Source: Henricia sp. BOLD:AAB3569
Lineage: Eukaryota > Echinodermata > Asteroidea > Spinulosida > Echinasteridae
Assembly (NCBI GenBank): GCA_037783545.1
Contig: JBBELK010000571.1
Span: 806,001-870,000 of the forward strand
Direction: 5' to 3'
DNA length: 64,000 nucleotides
The position numbers and the translations under genes were made by a program. Positions 39,601 to 54,600 of the stretch are shown here, piece after piece. Numbering within the stretch: the stretch's first letter is position 1; every line of letters starts with the position of its first letter. The notes below the pieces were generated by a model. That model ran no database searches. It was not told where the DNA came from and saw nothing but the letters and a program-made list of their open reading frames with translations.

Positions 39601-42600
39601 TGCCTTGAACAAGGGACATTATCTGTCATTTAAAGGATCCTAGTTGAACTATAGTTACACCCAAGTCTCTAAAGCAGCAAATATTACACTTTGAATAGAG
39701 TCACCTCGGACAAGGAATATTAGTCAACCTATAGTTGGACCAGAGTCCTTCAAACAAGGGATATCACCCATCGTTTGAAGGACTCTAGTCAAACTGTGAT
39801 CATTACTCATTGAATCTATGTCCCACCTGGATTCATAGTAATGAAGATTCCGCAGGACCACACCAGGTTGATTTCTCGACCTTCGAAGACAAACCTAGAA
39901 TGGCCGGCAGCCAGGGCTGATAGGATGGAGAGAATCTGCTGTGCTACTACCGACAGTACCTCGATGTTGATACGGTTGAATTCGTCAAAACAGCCCCACG
40001 CTCCAGTCTGCAATAAAACGACAACAAACTTTGGAAACTTTTTGTCGTAGTGTCTTGGGAAAGCCATAAGGATTAATAAGGTTTTACAAAAGTGATAAAC
40101 AATTGATAAATTTTTCATTTTGCACTGGCAGCCTCGTTTTAGATGCTGAGCCATTGTATTACGTGCGCATTGTGTACGTCTCTGGTCGGCGTAACGCGGT
40201 TTAATTCACCAATGGGAGGCTTAGTATAGCGCGTTACGCGTGCTATGGACATACAACGCGCACGCACATTGCTTCCACAATGACGCGTCATTATTTGACT
40301 CCCAAAATGACGTCATTGGAAAGGGGTCAATACCGCTATTTTATCTGCAGTAGAAGTAGCCAAGGTAACGGTTAAAGGTGTTTCCCAATGCATCGCCAAA
40401 AAGCATTTAATGCCCGCAGTAAAAACACGCTCTATATTCCAAACTATCCTCACCTGAGACAGTCCACTGAACATCCGCCCCATAGACTTATAGTCCAGAC
40501 CCTCTGAACAGTTGACCACGATGACGTAGTTGCCGAGAGCTTTCCCCAAATCCTTGGTAGTCTCAGTCTTGCCCGTACCAGCTGGGCCCTTGGGAGAGCC
40601 ACCGCGGTGGAGATGCAGGGCAGTGGTCAGGGTTATGTAACACCTGAAATCAATACAAGACAGTTGAGATTAAGATTACATCACTATGACGTCATCGACT
40701 AGGGCCTTGACCAATGCCTGCTGGGCCCTTGGGAGAGCCACCGCGGTGGAGATGCAGGGAAGTGGTCAGCGTTATGTAACACCTGAAATGAATACAAAAC
40801 AGTTGAGATTAAGATTACATCACGATGACGTCATCGACTAGGGCTTTGTCCAATGCCAGCTGGGCCCTTGGGAGAGCCACCGCGGTGGAGATGCAGGGCA
40901 GTGGTCAGGGTTATGTAACACCTGAAATCAATACAAGACAGTTGAGATAAAAATTGCATCACAATGACGTCATCGACTAGAGCTTTGGCAAATGCCTGCT
41001 GGGCATTTGGGGGAGCCACCGCAGTGAAGATGCAGGGCAGTGGTCAGGGTTTTATATAACACCTGAAATCAATACAAGACAGTCGAGATTAAGATTACAT
41101 CACACTGACGTCATCGACTAGGACTTTGTCCAATGCCTGCTGGGCCCTTGGGGGAGCCACCGCAGTGAAGATGCAGGGCAGTGGTCAGAGTTATGTGACA
41201 CCTGAAATCAATACAAGACGGTTGAGATTAAAATTGCATCACGATGACGTCACTCCTGAAAGCTCTGGTGCAGTGGTACCTAGTGGTACTTTCTTCGCCT
41301 TCCACCTTTGTGGCCCTGGTTCGAATCCCGTCCGGGTCAGTATGTGGATTGGGTTCCAAGTCCCTGCCTGATTACGTGGGTTTCTCCTTTACAGAATTGA
41401 GTAGGGGTTCTCCTCCCATCTCTAAAACTGAGCATTTCTTCGTCGTCTTCTCTTCACAGGTTTCTTCACATGCTACAGTGCCTCAGGCGTATTTGAGCAA
41501 TACTTGGTTTCAATGCCAAAAAGAATTAACAAAATCTGTGTTTGTGAAGATTGAATTTTCTCCCACTTTTGTTGTACCTTTGCAGGAGAAATTGCCAACT
41601 GAAGGTACTAAAAAAAGAAGAAATTGTTTGCAAACGATCTTTTTTACTAATTCAACACAAAAACCATACATGGATTTTTCAGGTTTTCTGAAGTATTACT
41701 GCATCTATGTGGCTGAAATTTCTACAAAGCAGTTTAATATCAACATTATTCTTCAGTTATGTAATGCTGTTGTTCCTGTTTTTAAAAGTTTTCCAATCAC
41801 GTAACGATCCGTCTTTAAACTAATTGTTTTCCAAAATTGTTACTATACCTGTCTGTGAGAGGCGTAATAACGAGTCGACCGGAGTTCCCCAAATACTCGT
41901 ATCCATACTGGAACTGGGTGTTGGTTTGTCGCACTACGCAGTCGTCTATCTCCTTATCCCAATATACACGTAGCTGGCTCAGCCATTCAAACGCAGTCAC
42001 GTCGTTCACGCCGCTCTTCGTTAGTTTCTCAATCACGTCGCGAGCGTGCACTTCGATGGTCACCAAGGCAACTACTTTGGCACGCATCATTTTGGTGAGG
42101 TTGCCGCGGACCATCTCGGAGAACTTGTTCAGCATGGATATCTGCAGGAGCAAAGATTACAGTTAGCCTTTTTTTTATGTATGGCACACTTTCTGCAAAG
42201 TATTCTGCAAAATAACTGCATTTTTCACTTTGCACTTATTTATTGTATTTATAATTATATTTCTATAACATAATTACAACAGGTATTAAACCAATTTTGT
42301 TTTAAAAGAAATACATACCGAAATAAAAATACGCCCTTTCTGTTTGTTCAGCTATATTTCAAGAAGGCTAATGCTCTTTATAAAGGTTCTATAATGTCTC
42401 ATAGCTCAGCTGGTAGAGCACCTGCCCGTTGTGTCAGAGATCTCCAGTTCGAATCCTGATGAGGACCATATATGGTTTTACCTCTCATCTCATCGTTGGC
42501 TATTTTATTTCCGTGTGATTAGGCACCAAGTATTACATTCCTAAATTTGCTCAGTTGTGCCTCCATGCAAAACCGAAATCAGAAAAAATCCAAGAGAGTT

Positions 42601-45600
42601 GAAAAATGCTTTGGTGTTGTTAAAAAATGTTGTTGAATATTATAAAAACTATGATTGGAAGACATGTCTAGCTGTTTGTAAATTATATCAAATAATCTAC
42701 ACTATTTAAAAATTGCACATAAATTCCTTTAAAACATGTTGGTAACACAGAAAATCAATTTTTACAAATGGGCATTTTCACGGTTTGTAACATTACATGT
42801 AACGTCAATTACAGTGAAAATGGCCTTATAATGACCCATAGAGATATGCAGCGTCTTATCCTATGACACGGAATATCCTGCACCCTAAGACAAGCTCAGG
42901 CGCGGATCCAGAGGGGGAAAAATTCCTGGATCCGCCCCTGAAACTACATGTAACTCAATGGATCATTATAAAAGCATTTTTACCGTGAGAATGCCCAAAA
43001 GAATCAAAATGTCACACTTTGGTTATCATTTTTAAGGAAAGACTCTTTTGAAGAAGTTTTTATTTCGTTACCAGAACAAAATCTAAAAAATTCTCCATAT
43101 TTGACCTGTTTTTTCTTCATGCTCTTGAGTGCCTTCTTATCGCCTCTCTCCTTGGTAGTAAAGAGTGCTTTAGTCACATCGGCCGTCCACTGCATCTGGC
43201 TTGATGTAAGCAGCATCTGGCCTGGCCATTCCTTCACCCACTTATCACGTTTACTCAGTGACTTCTTCAAGGCAACTTTACACTGTTTCAGGACGTCTTT
43301 CAGCGTCCAACGCATTGTCCGTTCAATGTCGCACAGCCAGGCCTGTCGGTGTATAACAATAATACATGTAGTTCTTTCTCACAATATATAGAGCGCATTC
43401 CAAGTCTACCGATACTTCAACACGATTTACAAATAACATGCACTACCAAAACATTGAGATACATATTGAGCTCGTGCCAATGACGTCATTTTGGGAGTCA
43501 AATAATGCCGCGTCGTTGTGGAAGCAATGTGCATGCGCGTTGTGTGTGTCCATAGCGTGCGTAACGCGCAATGCTAAGGCTCCCATTGGTGAATTAAACT
43601 GCGTTACGCCCACCAGAGACACACACAGCGTGCACGCACATCGCTTCCACAATGACTCAGCATTATTTGACTCCCAAAATGGCGTATTTGCACGTGTTCG
43701 AAGGGGGTCAATACTCATCTGCCAATTTCAATTCAATTTCATAAAAGTTACATAACACATGTATGGCAAACCCAACAAGGTCACAAGCCTAGACAATTGG
43801 TGTAGATGAAATTTACAATGCTTCATATGAATGGTTTGAAATTTCGCTTCACCATAGTGTCTAAAATATTGGCAGTGTCTCTTTTCTTTTCCTGTCCTGC
43901 CTGTTAACGGAAAAAGGCACAGAAAATGTTCCCCTTGTGGCTTCTGTGCAAAACGAATGGACATACCCATTGCCATACAAGTAGCGTGAACCATTGTCAG
44001 CGAATAAGCCAGTTCGGAATCTCGCGCGCGCAATGAACGTCTATGGGATTGTGTCAAGGTCATTTGAGATAAACACGGGTCATTTGAGATAAACACAATG
44101 CATACCGCTGTGTTTATCTCAAACCAAAGTCGGGAGACGCATGCGCAGTCGAGACTCCGAACTGGCTTATACCGTGATGCGTGTGCATCTGATATAGCTC
44201 ATCATGCGCGTTATTTTCTGCATGCGCTTTCCGGCCTGATCGTGTGTTAATTAATCTTGCTTCAAACTAAATTCATTATCCCAGTCACGCTGGTGGGATA
44301 ACTATACCACAGTGATACACACGTCTGGAAATCTATTTCCCTACAGGTACTGCCTACCTCAACCGGGCCTTCGAGCAAAACAGGATGACCAAAGTCGACG
44401 TACTCCCCGTCCGCCGAGTACATGCCCTGCGCTTCAAACTTCTGCGTGATTCCCATCTTGTGCATCTTGAGCGACTTGATGTTGTCAAAGCATTTCTTGA
44501 GATGTGGCTGTACGGCTTCGGGGTTCTTAGACTGGCCCAGTATCTCAAGTAAGTCGTCGTTTGAGAGGAAGTAGAATCGAGGGAAGATCTGTCTCTTGGT
44601 CTCCAGGTACATGTCTAGGGATTTCTGGATTTCTTCTAGTTTGTTGTTCATTTCGTTCAGAGTTTCAAGCAGTCCTAAAATCAAGATAAAATTATTATCA
44701 TTATTTATTCATATTATTTATTTATTTATCTTTACAAAAATTCACAAACTAAAAGACCGCACCCCCCCCCAAAAAAATACAATTTAAAATGTAAAAACTG
44801 CTAATTAGCTATATCTTGAGAGCGCAAAATTTCAGAATGGTAATGAGAAAAATACGACAAATTATATGGTATCAAAATCTCAACACCCATGGGAAAATGC
44901 GGGATGGGGGGTGGGGTGCAGCTCCTCTAACTTCAGATATTATGCCTGGGAATGTTAAGGAGCATACATAACCATTGCAAGCTGGCCATTTCTTCCAACA
45001 TTTCCAGTTATTTTCTGGCCTTAAAAAAGATTCTAAAATCTGGAATATCTTGTGGCCCATAAACTGGCCTCCCCAATTTACCTTCATGATGCGTGCCCCG
45101 GAGTGCGTTATTGTCCTTATTGAGTCTGACCATGATAATCTTCCAGTTGCCGTTCACGGCGTCAAACTCGGCCGATTCCCGAGGGAGCTGTTTCCTGATG
45201 TCTTCACCGAGGAAGATGTTCTGCCAAGAAAATTAACAAAATCAAATCAAATTTTGGTTCATAAAAGCTTGTAGAAAACACTCCACAACTGGAGTGATCA
45301 GAAAGTGAACAAAAGAAATGAAAAATTTTCTTCACTTTTTGTTTTACAAAAGCAGTCAATCTTTGAATGGGAATTTTTTCAGCAGACAGAAGCTTTCTGC
45401 AGTCATGCATAATGAAGCTGTTATGTGAATATTTCGATGTCAACGTAATTACAAAAGAAAATTTCAAATTTTGATTACACTGAAAATTTACGTTTATTTT
45501 GTTGCTCGGCAAACAAAATCCCAATTTTTCTCTGAAAAGCAAAGTAATGAACAAAATGTTGGGTCAAGTGACTAATCACAATTGAAATGAAACAACCACG

Positions 45601-48600
45601 CATTGGTCTTGGGTTCGAATCTTGATTAGGGCCATATGAATTTTCTCACCTCAAGATACATCCATTGTCTCTGCACAGTGAGCGTCATTTCAATCACTTC
45701 CAGAATGTGAGATAACGTCCGTTCCCAGAAATCTACGTCTTTCTCGAACGCTTTGACGTAGCGAGAAGCTTTCATTGTGGCCAGTGTTACCTGGTTGTCT
45801 TCTAGTACTTGGAACACGTCGTCTGTAGACCTGGCGACATACAAAACAAGCACAAGAATTAAAAGAGCATATCCAGCTGTTTCTACCTGTAGCCCGGTAT
45901 TTCACAGGCTACGGGCGCGTGCATGTGGCAGTTAGAAGGACGCGTACCACTAAAAAAGCGTCATCGACTGTTTCTATTCCAAATATACCGTTGCGTGTAT
46001 CGGCAAAAACCTTCTACGAGCAGGTTTTAATTTACTGTTGCGCACACTGGAAGGATAACTATACCAAAGTGTTTCGGAAACGGTTATCGTGCTAAGTACA
46101 AACACGCTCATAGACTTACTTGAGCTTGAAATGGCCCCTGTCTTTATACGGTCCCACATCCAGACTTGTCTCATCCCAAGTTTCCTTGATTGCTGCTATC
46201 GCTTGCTCGATGGCTAACTCCTTGCTTGCAGCAGCGGAAATGTCAGACACCTACAGAAAAAGACGGGTTGAAAGTTACAACAAACCAAGAAAACAGACAG
46301 GATTTGAACCCGTGTCCTGTGGAATGCAAGTCAGAAACCTTAAAGGACCAATGTATTACGTGCCATAAGCCAAAATCATACTTAAGTTGTTGCAAATAAA
46401 CCTTACTCAAACTTAATGATAGAAATGGTACCGAATACACCACGGAATTATTCCGTCTGAAAATATTACTTGAAAATGTTTTGTTTTATTTTACAAAAGG
46501 AGCGTGCACACTTTTGTTTTTAGAAGTTGGATTTTCTCAGTTCAAGGGCTCCTTTTGGCAATTGAGATAATATTTTTTACAAACGCGCCTTCATGAGAAA
46601 AAAAACCAGGTCCTTTACTCTGTTTTCCATGCAGTATAGCTTAAGAACCAGCTTAATAGGATGGGGGCTTTGCACAATTTCTTGAAAGCATGGACACAGT
46701 TTTACATTGTTTTCTCGGAACATAGATGAGGTACTAAGCGGACAGGTTGGTTTTTATCATACACATCCTCAATCACACATGGAGATAACGCCGTTTGTAA
46801 CAGTTTTCCAATCCTGTTATCTATAATTGAATCGCAATGCAACCAACCTTTTCAGCATACTGATCCAATCCTAACTCAATAATCTTCTCCAGTGTGAAAT
46901 CATCAGCCTTGTGATCAAATGTGCGTTGAATCTCCTCTTGTAACTGCTCCCAGTGACGATCGCGCATCGCGTGGTTATGCAAATCGACGACCAGCGGCAT
47001 GGTACGCCGGAATTGGTCCACTCTGGAACGAGACGTTTCTACTATCTCCCAGTTCCGGTCCTGTCAATTCAACAAAAATGTGGAGAATCGAAAGTGCAGA
47101 AAAGAAGCAATTTTCTTAAAATTTCATTTCTTTATCAGAACAGAAGCCTGTTGAATACAGTGAACTTGTGGATAGCTGGGCACGAATCGACCAATCACTT
47201 TGGAATCGCCTTCAAGACTGTTCCACTTCAGTAATTTCTTCCAGGTCCAAGAGGACCTGTTTGAAAAAAGTGATTCCCACAGCAATGAAATGTAACATTT
47301 TCTATTTATGGGTGAATGCTGCAGTTAAAGGTCTCCCAGAAGAAAAACTGATTTTGTTGGGTTTGTAACCCGATTAAATCTGCGTGGGATGAGCCAACTT
47401 CTGGGGCTGTGCATCTCCCTAATGAACCTTCTGCTTAATGTGCAGACGCCCTACCAATTGAGCTGTGAAGCTAACTGGTGGTTTCAAAACACGGTTTTAA
47501 CTATTGTTGTTTCTTACTGATTGGGATTGGCTATCATGGGACCTTAGCAAGCCCTACAGAGGGACAGACCCTTCAATGAGATAACCACCCCTCCCAGAGA
47601 TCACTTAAGATACGACCCAAACCCCTGCCTGGCTTGCTAGTCATTATTTTTTATTCAACTTTCTAGTCATTATCTTAATCCAATTCAATGAAATAAACAA
47701 ATTTTTCCAAATTGTCAAGCCCAAATTAATAAATTTTTGTAACAACAATTTGTGGGTCAAATTTATATCAGAATTATAAATATAAAATTTTAACTTTTTA
47801 CTAAATAAATATTACGTTACCTTCAATTCCCGATTGAGTTTATTGAGCTTTTTGTACAGCTGTCCGGCAGTCAGTTCCATGTCCGTTGTGACCAGTTCAT
47901 GGAACAAGCCAACCTTCCAGGTGTTCCAAAGCCCCTCCCACTCGGACGTCAATTGCCACACTGTCTCCAGGTGGTCCAGATCCTAACAACAGGAGAGGAA
48001 ATTTCAATTGAATAATTGAATGAAAGAAGGGCCAAACTCTGTCAAAACTGTTTTTGAGTTATTAAGAAAAAAGTAATATATTGAAAAGTTTTATAGACAC
48101 AATGTTGTCATCTTCAGGGATCTTTAAAGGCAGTATACATCATTGGTAATATCAAAAATCAGAAATGTTCACAGATTTACCCCTAACTTACACAATATAA
48201 ACATGATGACCATAGAAAACTTCCCCTGAAATGGTTTTGTCTGAAGTGCTATAGTCTTTGAGAAATGAGTAAAACAATTAGTTTTCGTCTCATGAGACGA
48301 AAATTCGATTCGCCCCAAAACCATTTCGCCCCCGGACCACTTCGCCCGAGTGCCATTTCGCCCCAAATAACTACGTCCAAACACTACATCGACCAAATGA
48401 CACTTCGCCCCAAAACCACTTCATGCACAGGCCGTGGTTCAGGGCGAAATGGTTCAGGGCGAAATGGTTTTGGGGCGAAATGACTGCAAACCCCTTTTTG
48501 ACCGTTTTCTCAAAAGTTAGACGAAGCACGGAGCTGGTTTTTGCTCAGGTTGGTTTTAATCATGTATATCTTCAATCACACAAGGGGATAAAACTATTTG

Positions 48601-51600
48601 TAACAATTTACCAATCATGTATACTATCTTTAAAGATGGGTTACATGATTGGAAAACCTTTAAAAACAGGAATAATAGCTGATCTATATTGAAGATGGCC
48701 AGTCCCCTGCGTATCTTGGGGAAGAACCCACAGAATCAACCAGGGACTGAACACTCAATCCACATATTGACCTGGATTGGACTCGAACCCCGGCCACTAC
48801 ACTGAACGTTCTGACATTACCTTATCAATCTGCTGTATTTCCTTTGAGGGTGGCTGATCTATCTTAAAGATGGCGAGTCCCCTGCGTATTTTGGCCTCTT
48901 GCTCTTTGAGTGTAGTGGCCTGATCTCGGATCTGTGTTACACTCTGCAGTGCCTCGTCACAGCCTAAACTGCTACTGAATGGTCCTAAATAGAAAACAAA
49001 GGATATATTGGAATCATCCTCTTCACATAAACATGCCTCTGTATGCACTATTTGCCAATATTAACCCAGCTAATTCTGCATAACCACCCCCAAGGCATAC
49101 ACACCGACTTGAGCCCAAGCCGGCAAGTTGAGAGACCAGCTCTGCCCTGGTAGTACTAACCCAGCTAATTCTGTATAACCACCCCTAAGGCACACACACC
49201 GACTTGAGCCCAAGCCAGCAAGTTGAGAGACCAGCTCTGCCCTGGTAGTACTGACCCAGCTAATTCTGTATAACCACCCCCAAGGCACACACACCGACTT
49301 GAGCCCAAGCCAGCAGGTTGAGAGACCAGCTCTGCCCTGGTAGTACTGACCCATCTAATTCTGTATAACCACCCCCAAGGCATACACACCGACTTGAGCC
49401 CAAGCCAGCAAGTTGAGAGACCAGCTCTGCCCTGGTAGTACTGACCCAGCTAATTCTGTATTACCACCCCAAGGCATACACACCGACTTGAGCCCAAGCC
49501 AGCAAGTTGAGAGACCAGCTCTGCCCTGGTAGTACTGACCCAGCTAATTCTGTATAACCACCCCCAAGGCATACACACCGACTTGAGCCCAAGCCAGCAA
49601 GTTGAGAGACCAGCTCTGCCCTGGTAGTACTGATCCAGCTAATTCTGCATAACCACCCCAAGGCATACACACCGACTTGAGACCAAGCCAGCAAGTTGAG
49701 AGACCAGCTCTGCCCTGGTAGTACTGACCCAGCTAATTCTGTATAACCACCCCCAAGGCATACACACCGACTTGAGACCAAGCCAGCAAGTTGAGAGACC
49801 AGCTCTGCCCTGGTAGTACTGACCCAGCTAATTCTGCATAACCACCCTAAGGCATACACACCGACTTGAGCCCAAGCCAGCAAGTTGAGAGACCAGCTCT
49901 GCCCTGGTAGTACTGACCCAGCTAATTCTGTATAACCACCCCCAAGGCATACACACCGACTTGAGCCCAAGCCAGCAAGTTGAGAGACCAGCTCTGCCCT
50001 GGTAGTACTGACCCAGCTAATTGTGTATAACCACCCTCAAGGCATACACACCGACTTGAGCCCAAGCCAGCAAGTTGAGAGACCAGCTCTGCCCTGGTAG
50101 TACTGACCCATCTAATTCTGTATAACCACCCCCAAGGCATACACACCGACTTGAGACCAAGCCAGCAAGTTGAGAGACCAGCTCTGCCCTGGTAGTACTG
50201 ACCCAGCTAATTCTGTATAACCACCCCCAAGGCATACACACCGACTTGAGACCAAGCCAGCAAGTTGAGAGACCAGCTCTGCCCTGGTAGTACTGACCCA
50301 GCTAATTGTGTATAACCACCCCCAAGGCATACACACCGACTTGAGCCCAAGCCAGCAAGTTGAGAGACCAGCTCTGCCCTGGTAGTACTGACCCAGCTAA
50401 TTCTGTATAACCACCCCCAAGGCATACACACCGACTTGAGACCAAGCCAGCAAGTTGAGAGACCATCTCTGCCCTGGTAGTACTGACCCAGCTAATTCTG
50501 TATAACCACCCCCAAGGCATACACACCGACTTGAGCCCAAGCCAGCAAGTTGAGAGACCAGCTCTGCCCTGGTAGTTACTGACCCAACGTCGCAATTACA
50601 CGCAAAAATGCCTAATGTGAGTATGTGTGCGCGAAGAGTACGTTGCGCGCGTCATGGATACGCACTGTTCGATTTAACACAAAACACACAGTCCATGCAC
50701 TGGAAAAAGCTGCATTCCAGCTATATGGCGGACGTGTACAGGGAAGGAGTCCTGGGAATGGTCTATAACTGGCATGAGCAATAGACTGGTTCCCGTACAC
50801 ATATTCCACACAGGAGGATATAAGGACAGGTAAAGGGCGCTTCATCTTGATCTGTAATTGGTCGTCTTTGCGCATGCGCATTGTGTTTTTTATATTTAAA
50901 AATTCTGCCAAGCCCTTTGCTTTAGGCAATGTACTTTATTTACAAAATTGGATATGTTCGACACGCACGGCCAAGTTACAAACGTCAATGCAAAATCTGC
51001 GCACTTACTAAAAATACATAAATAATAATAACCACGTGATGGGCAGAATTCTGCCTGTCATGGCTGCCCTTTACCGATCCCTATATTTTCGCAATTAGCG
51101 AACCTATCTATAGGGATCGGTAACCAATCTAGCATGAGCAATCGCTGCAATCATGTAAGCCCTATGGCTTCATGTGGCTCAGTACTACAGTCTCCTTGTA
51201 TATTCCGTATTCCTCTTACCGTTACTGCTGAAATCTTCCAGTATACTAGCCACAGCCTTCTTGAATTCTTCCGATGAGTGAATGAGTCCCGTCTTGAATT
51301 TCTCCTTGTGTTTCTTCAACATGACGTCACTGTCTATCAGGCATTGCTGGAATGTCACCCATTCATTATCAAGCTCATCTAACATTGTACGTACCTGCGG
51401 AGTAAGTAACGATTACGTGAGCTTTCCACGTTAAAAAGGTTAGTTTTGCAACCAAGCACATATTTTTATTCAAAGGCCTGTACATTAGGAGTCTGTTTTT
51501 TGTGTCTAACATCTTGTATTTTGTAAATTTAGGAAACATTCTTTAAACGCCTTCTATTTCAAAGAGTGAGTACATAAAGTACAATTCGTAAAAAAAATGG

Positions 51601-54600
51601 TTTGAAGGCCATTTTAATGATACTGGCAAATTGCACACGTCGGGTGTAACGGGGGACACTAAAATGTCACACTTTTGGACCCCTGATTTATGGAAAGACC
51701 CATTTCTTATTGAACACAACATCGATTCTTTTCACCAAAACGTCAGAAAACGCCACAATGAAAACTGCTATATCAAAAGACTTATGTTTTTCTGCAATGA
51801 ATTTCAAGCAAACTCACCCTACTTCAGAAATCGTTTAACAGTGTTTTATAGGATGCAAGTGGGGTGTTATGGCCGACCGGTCTAGTGCGTCGAACTCAAA
51901 TTCCTGTGCCAAATATATAATGTGGGTTCGATTCCGGGCCGTGGCACTTGTGCTCTTGCGCAAGGCACTTAATCACACTTGCTCCATCCTTCGAAAGGGA
52001 TGTAAAGCCGTTGGTCCTGTGTTAGGTAACGCACTTTAAAGATCCCAGAGCATTCTTCGTGAAAAGCAAGGCCGTTTCTAATTCAACTTTAATTTGATAG
52101 TTATTCGAATATCTATGTTAATATTGATCCCATTCCTGTAATTGGCGGTCCTTCCGCTGTTGGATGTGGTGAATAAATAAATAAATAAATAAAACGGAAC
52201 ATAAAAGTCTTACATCATCCGGTATAGCCACGTCATATTTATCCAAGATAGCAAACTGTTCATGTAGAGGCGGGAAGCGAGCTTCGATTTTGCTCAAGTC
52301 TGTCTGAAGTTGCTCCAGTAATGATAGGCTATCACCCAGCTCGTCAAGTGTTTGGGGAGGCTTGCTCAACCTGGGAGAAATACAATCAGATTCTATATAA
52401 GAGTAGCTATTATTATTATTGCTGAGGGCTCCGTCACCCATTCCTGGTTTTGCGTCCCGGTTGGCCCCTGTGCATCCCGGTGTCCCTTTGCTATGGTCTA
52501 TCACAGTTTTGGCTCCAAACCGGGATGAATTTCTAATCTCACGATAAGGGCAAGTCCAATGCCCCAAGAAGCAATATGGGGCACTAGGGCTATGCTGGTG
52601 GCCCTAGGGTTCTAGTATAGACCATATCGAATAGCCGCCATTTCGTGGTGCACCTTTTGTTACTTAAACCGTTCAACAATGGAAGCACAATATGTGCAAC
52701 CATGCATGTCCTCAAGGAACAAAGAAACTGCCACAAAAAATGGCGGCTATTAGATACAGTCTATAGGGTTTTGCTACAATTTTAATTTTTTCCTGGTTAT
52801 CTCGGTAAAGTATTGCATGCAAAACTCCACCGGGACAGGTTGGTAAGGATTGCCTACGGGTCACTAGGTTTGAGTACAGTCTAATGCACCTATCAATTGT
52901 TCCCCCCCCCCCACCCCCCAGGCTACCCCACCTAAGAGGTGGGGATTGTAAATTTTTGTGTGACAAAATCCCCACCCCTGGGGCAACATTTAGGTGACAA
53001 AAATCCCCACCCTCGGGTGCAAAACATGCGCGTCTTGTATACAAATGCACAGAAAAAGGGGGTGGGGCAGCGCGGGGGGGATGGGGGGGGGAGGGAACAA
53101 TTGATAGATGCATAACTAGGATTGACTAGGATTTACTACGAAGTCCAATAGTAGCGCTATCGGGACACAAACTGGAAATGTGTGACCTTAGACATTCTTT
53201 TCAACTTTTTTCAAGGATTTCTTTTACGACTTACTTTTCTTTGTTGCTGCACAAGAAGTGGTGTAGATCTTTGAGTTGCTGGCTAGCCATTTCCCCAAGT
53301 AACGTTGTAAACTTGTTCTCCCATTCATTGCAATGCCCAAGCAATGCAGTTTTCAGCGGGGAGCAGTCTAGCAACACAAAGTGTATGTTTAAGACTGTTT
53401 CCTCTTTTTGCACGTTGTTTGCGACTTCCGTGTACCTGGCAATGACCCAAAACAACAGAAAAATTAATGCCTATATAGAGGATTGTGCCAAAACTTTAAA
53501 TGACTGTTTGACCGAAAAAACCTTACTCAAATGGACGATAGAAGTGGAATAATTCCACCCGAGTTGACATCTTTTTATGAGAAAACAATAATTGAAGGAT
53601 GAATTTATATTTATTTATTTTTATTTATTTATTTATTTATTCAGCGGAAGAACAGCCAATTACAGGAATGGGATCAATTAACATAGATATTCGATATAAC
53701 TATCAATTTCTAAGTTGAATTAGAAACGGCCAGAGACACCGGGGAATCCCTCCCCTTGCTCTTCACGAAAGAATGCTCTGGGATCTTTAAAGTGCGTTAC
53801 ATGTAACACACTGGACCAACGGCTTTACATCCCTTCCGAAGAACAGAACAAGTGTGATTAAGTGCCTTGCTCAAGAGCAAAAGTGCCACAACCTGTCGCG
53901 GCCCGGAATCGAACCCTATAGTACTGGCACAAGAACTTGAGTTCGACGCTCTAGACCGCTTGGCCATAACACCCCATAATATATTTATGTGCACTTGTAT
54001 TTTTGCTTATACCGGTTGGCCGTCATGTGAACGAAACTAGACCCCCCCGACTTCTGGTATTATGGCTGTTTTCTGGGCATTAAAGCCAGGGAACCAGGTG
54101 GGAATCGAACCCACAACCTTGCGAGTGAGTGACCTAAACTGGCCGGCCACGGTACTTTACTTTGCAATATCAGCATCAAATGAAGCAAGCGGTGGGTTGA
54201 GTTTCTGGTATCTCCTGATGAAGGCGTCTTTGTTAACGCATTGATCCCAGTGGGAATCGAACTCACAACCTTGCGAGTCAGTGACCTAAACTGGCCGGCC
54301 ACGGTACTTTACCTTGCAATATCAGCATCAAATGAAGCAACCGGTGGGTTGAGTTTCTGGTATCTCCTGATGAAGGCGTCTTTGTTAACTCATTGATCCC
54401 AGTGGGAATCGAACCCACAACCTTGCGAGTCAGTGACCTAAACTGGCCGGCCATGGTACTTTACCTTGCAATATCAGCATCAAATGAAGCAACCGGTGGG
54501 TTGAGTTTCTGGTATCTCCTGATGAAGGCGTCTTTGTTAACTCATTGATCCCAGTGGGAATCGAACCCACAACCTTGCGAGTCAGTGACCTAAACTGGCC

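Noticed and set aside
42391-42470. Functional tRNA gene with AGCTCAGCTGGTAGAGC
   Set aside because: Same head recurs many times with a shared non-tRNA tail, so it belongs to a SINE family.
43438-43755. Overlapping open frames on both strands
   Set aside because: Caused by the palindromic MITE at 43487-43681, which lacks stops symmetrically.
49461-49970. 169-residue minus-strand open frame
   Set aside because: Comes from the 95-bp satellite; the same words appear in shifting frames, so it is not a protein gene.
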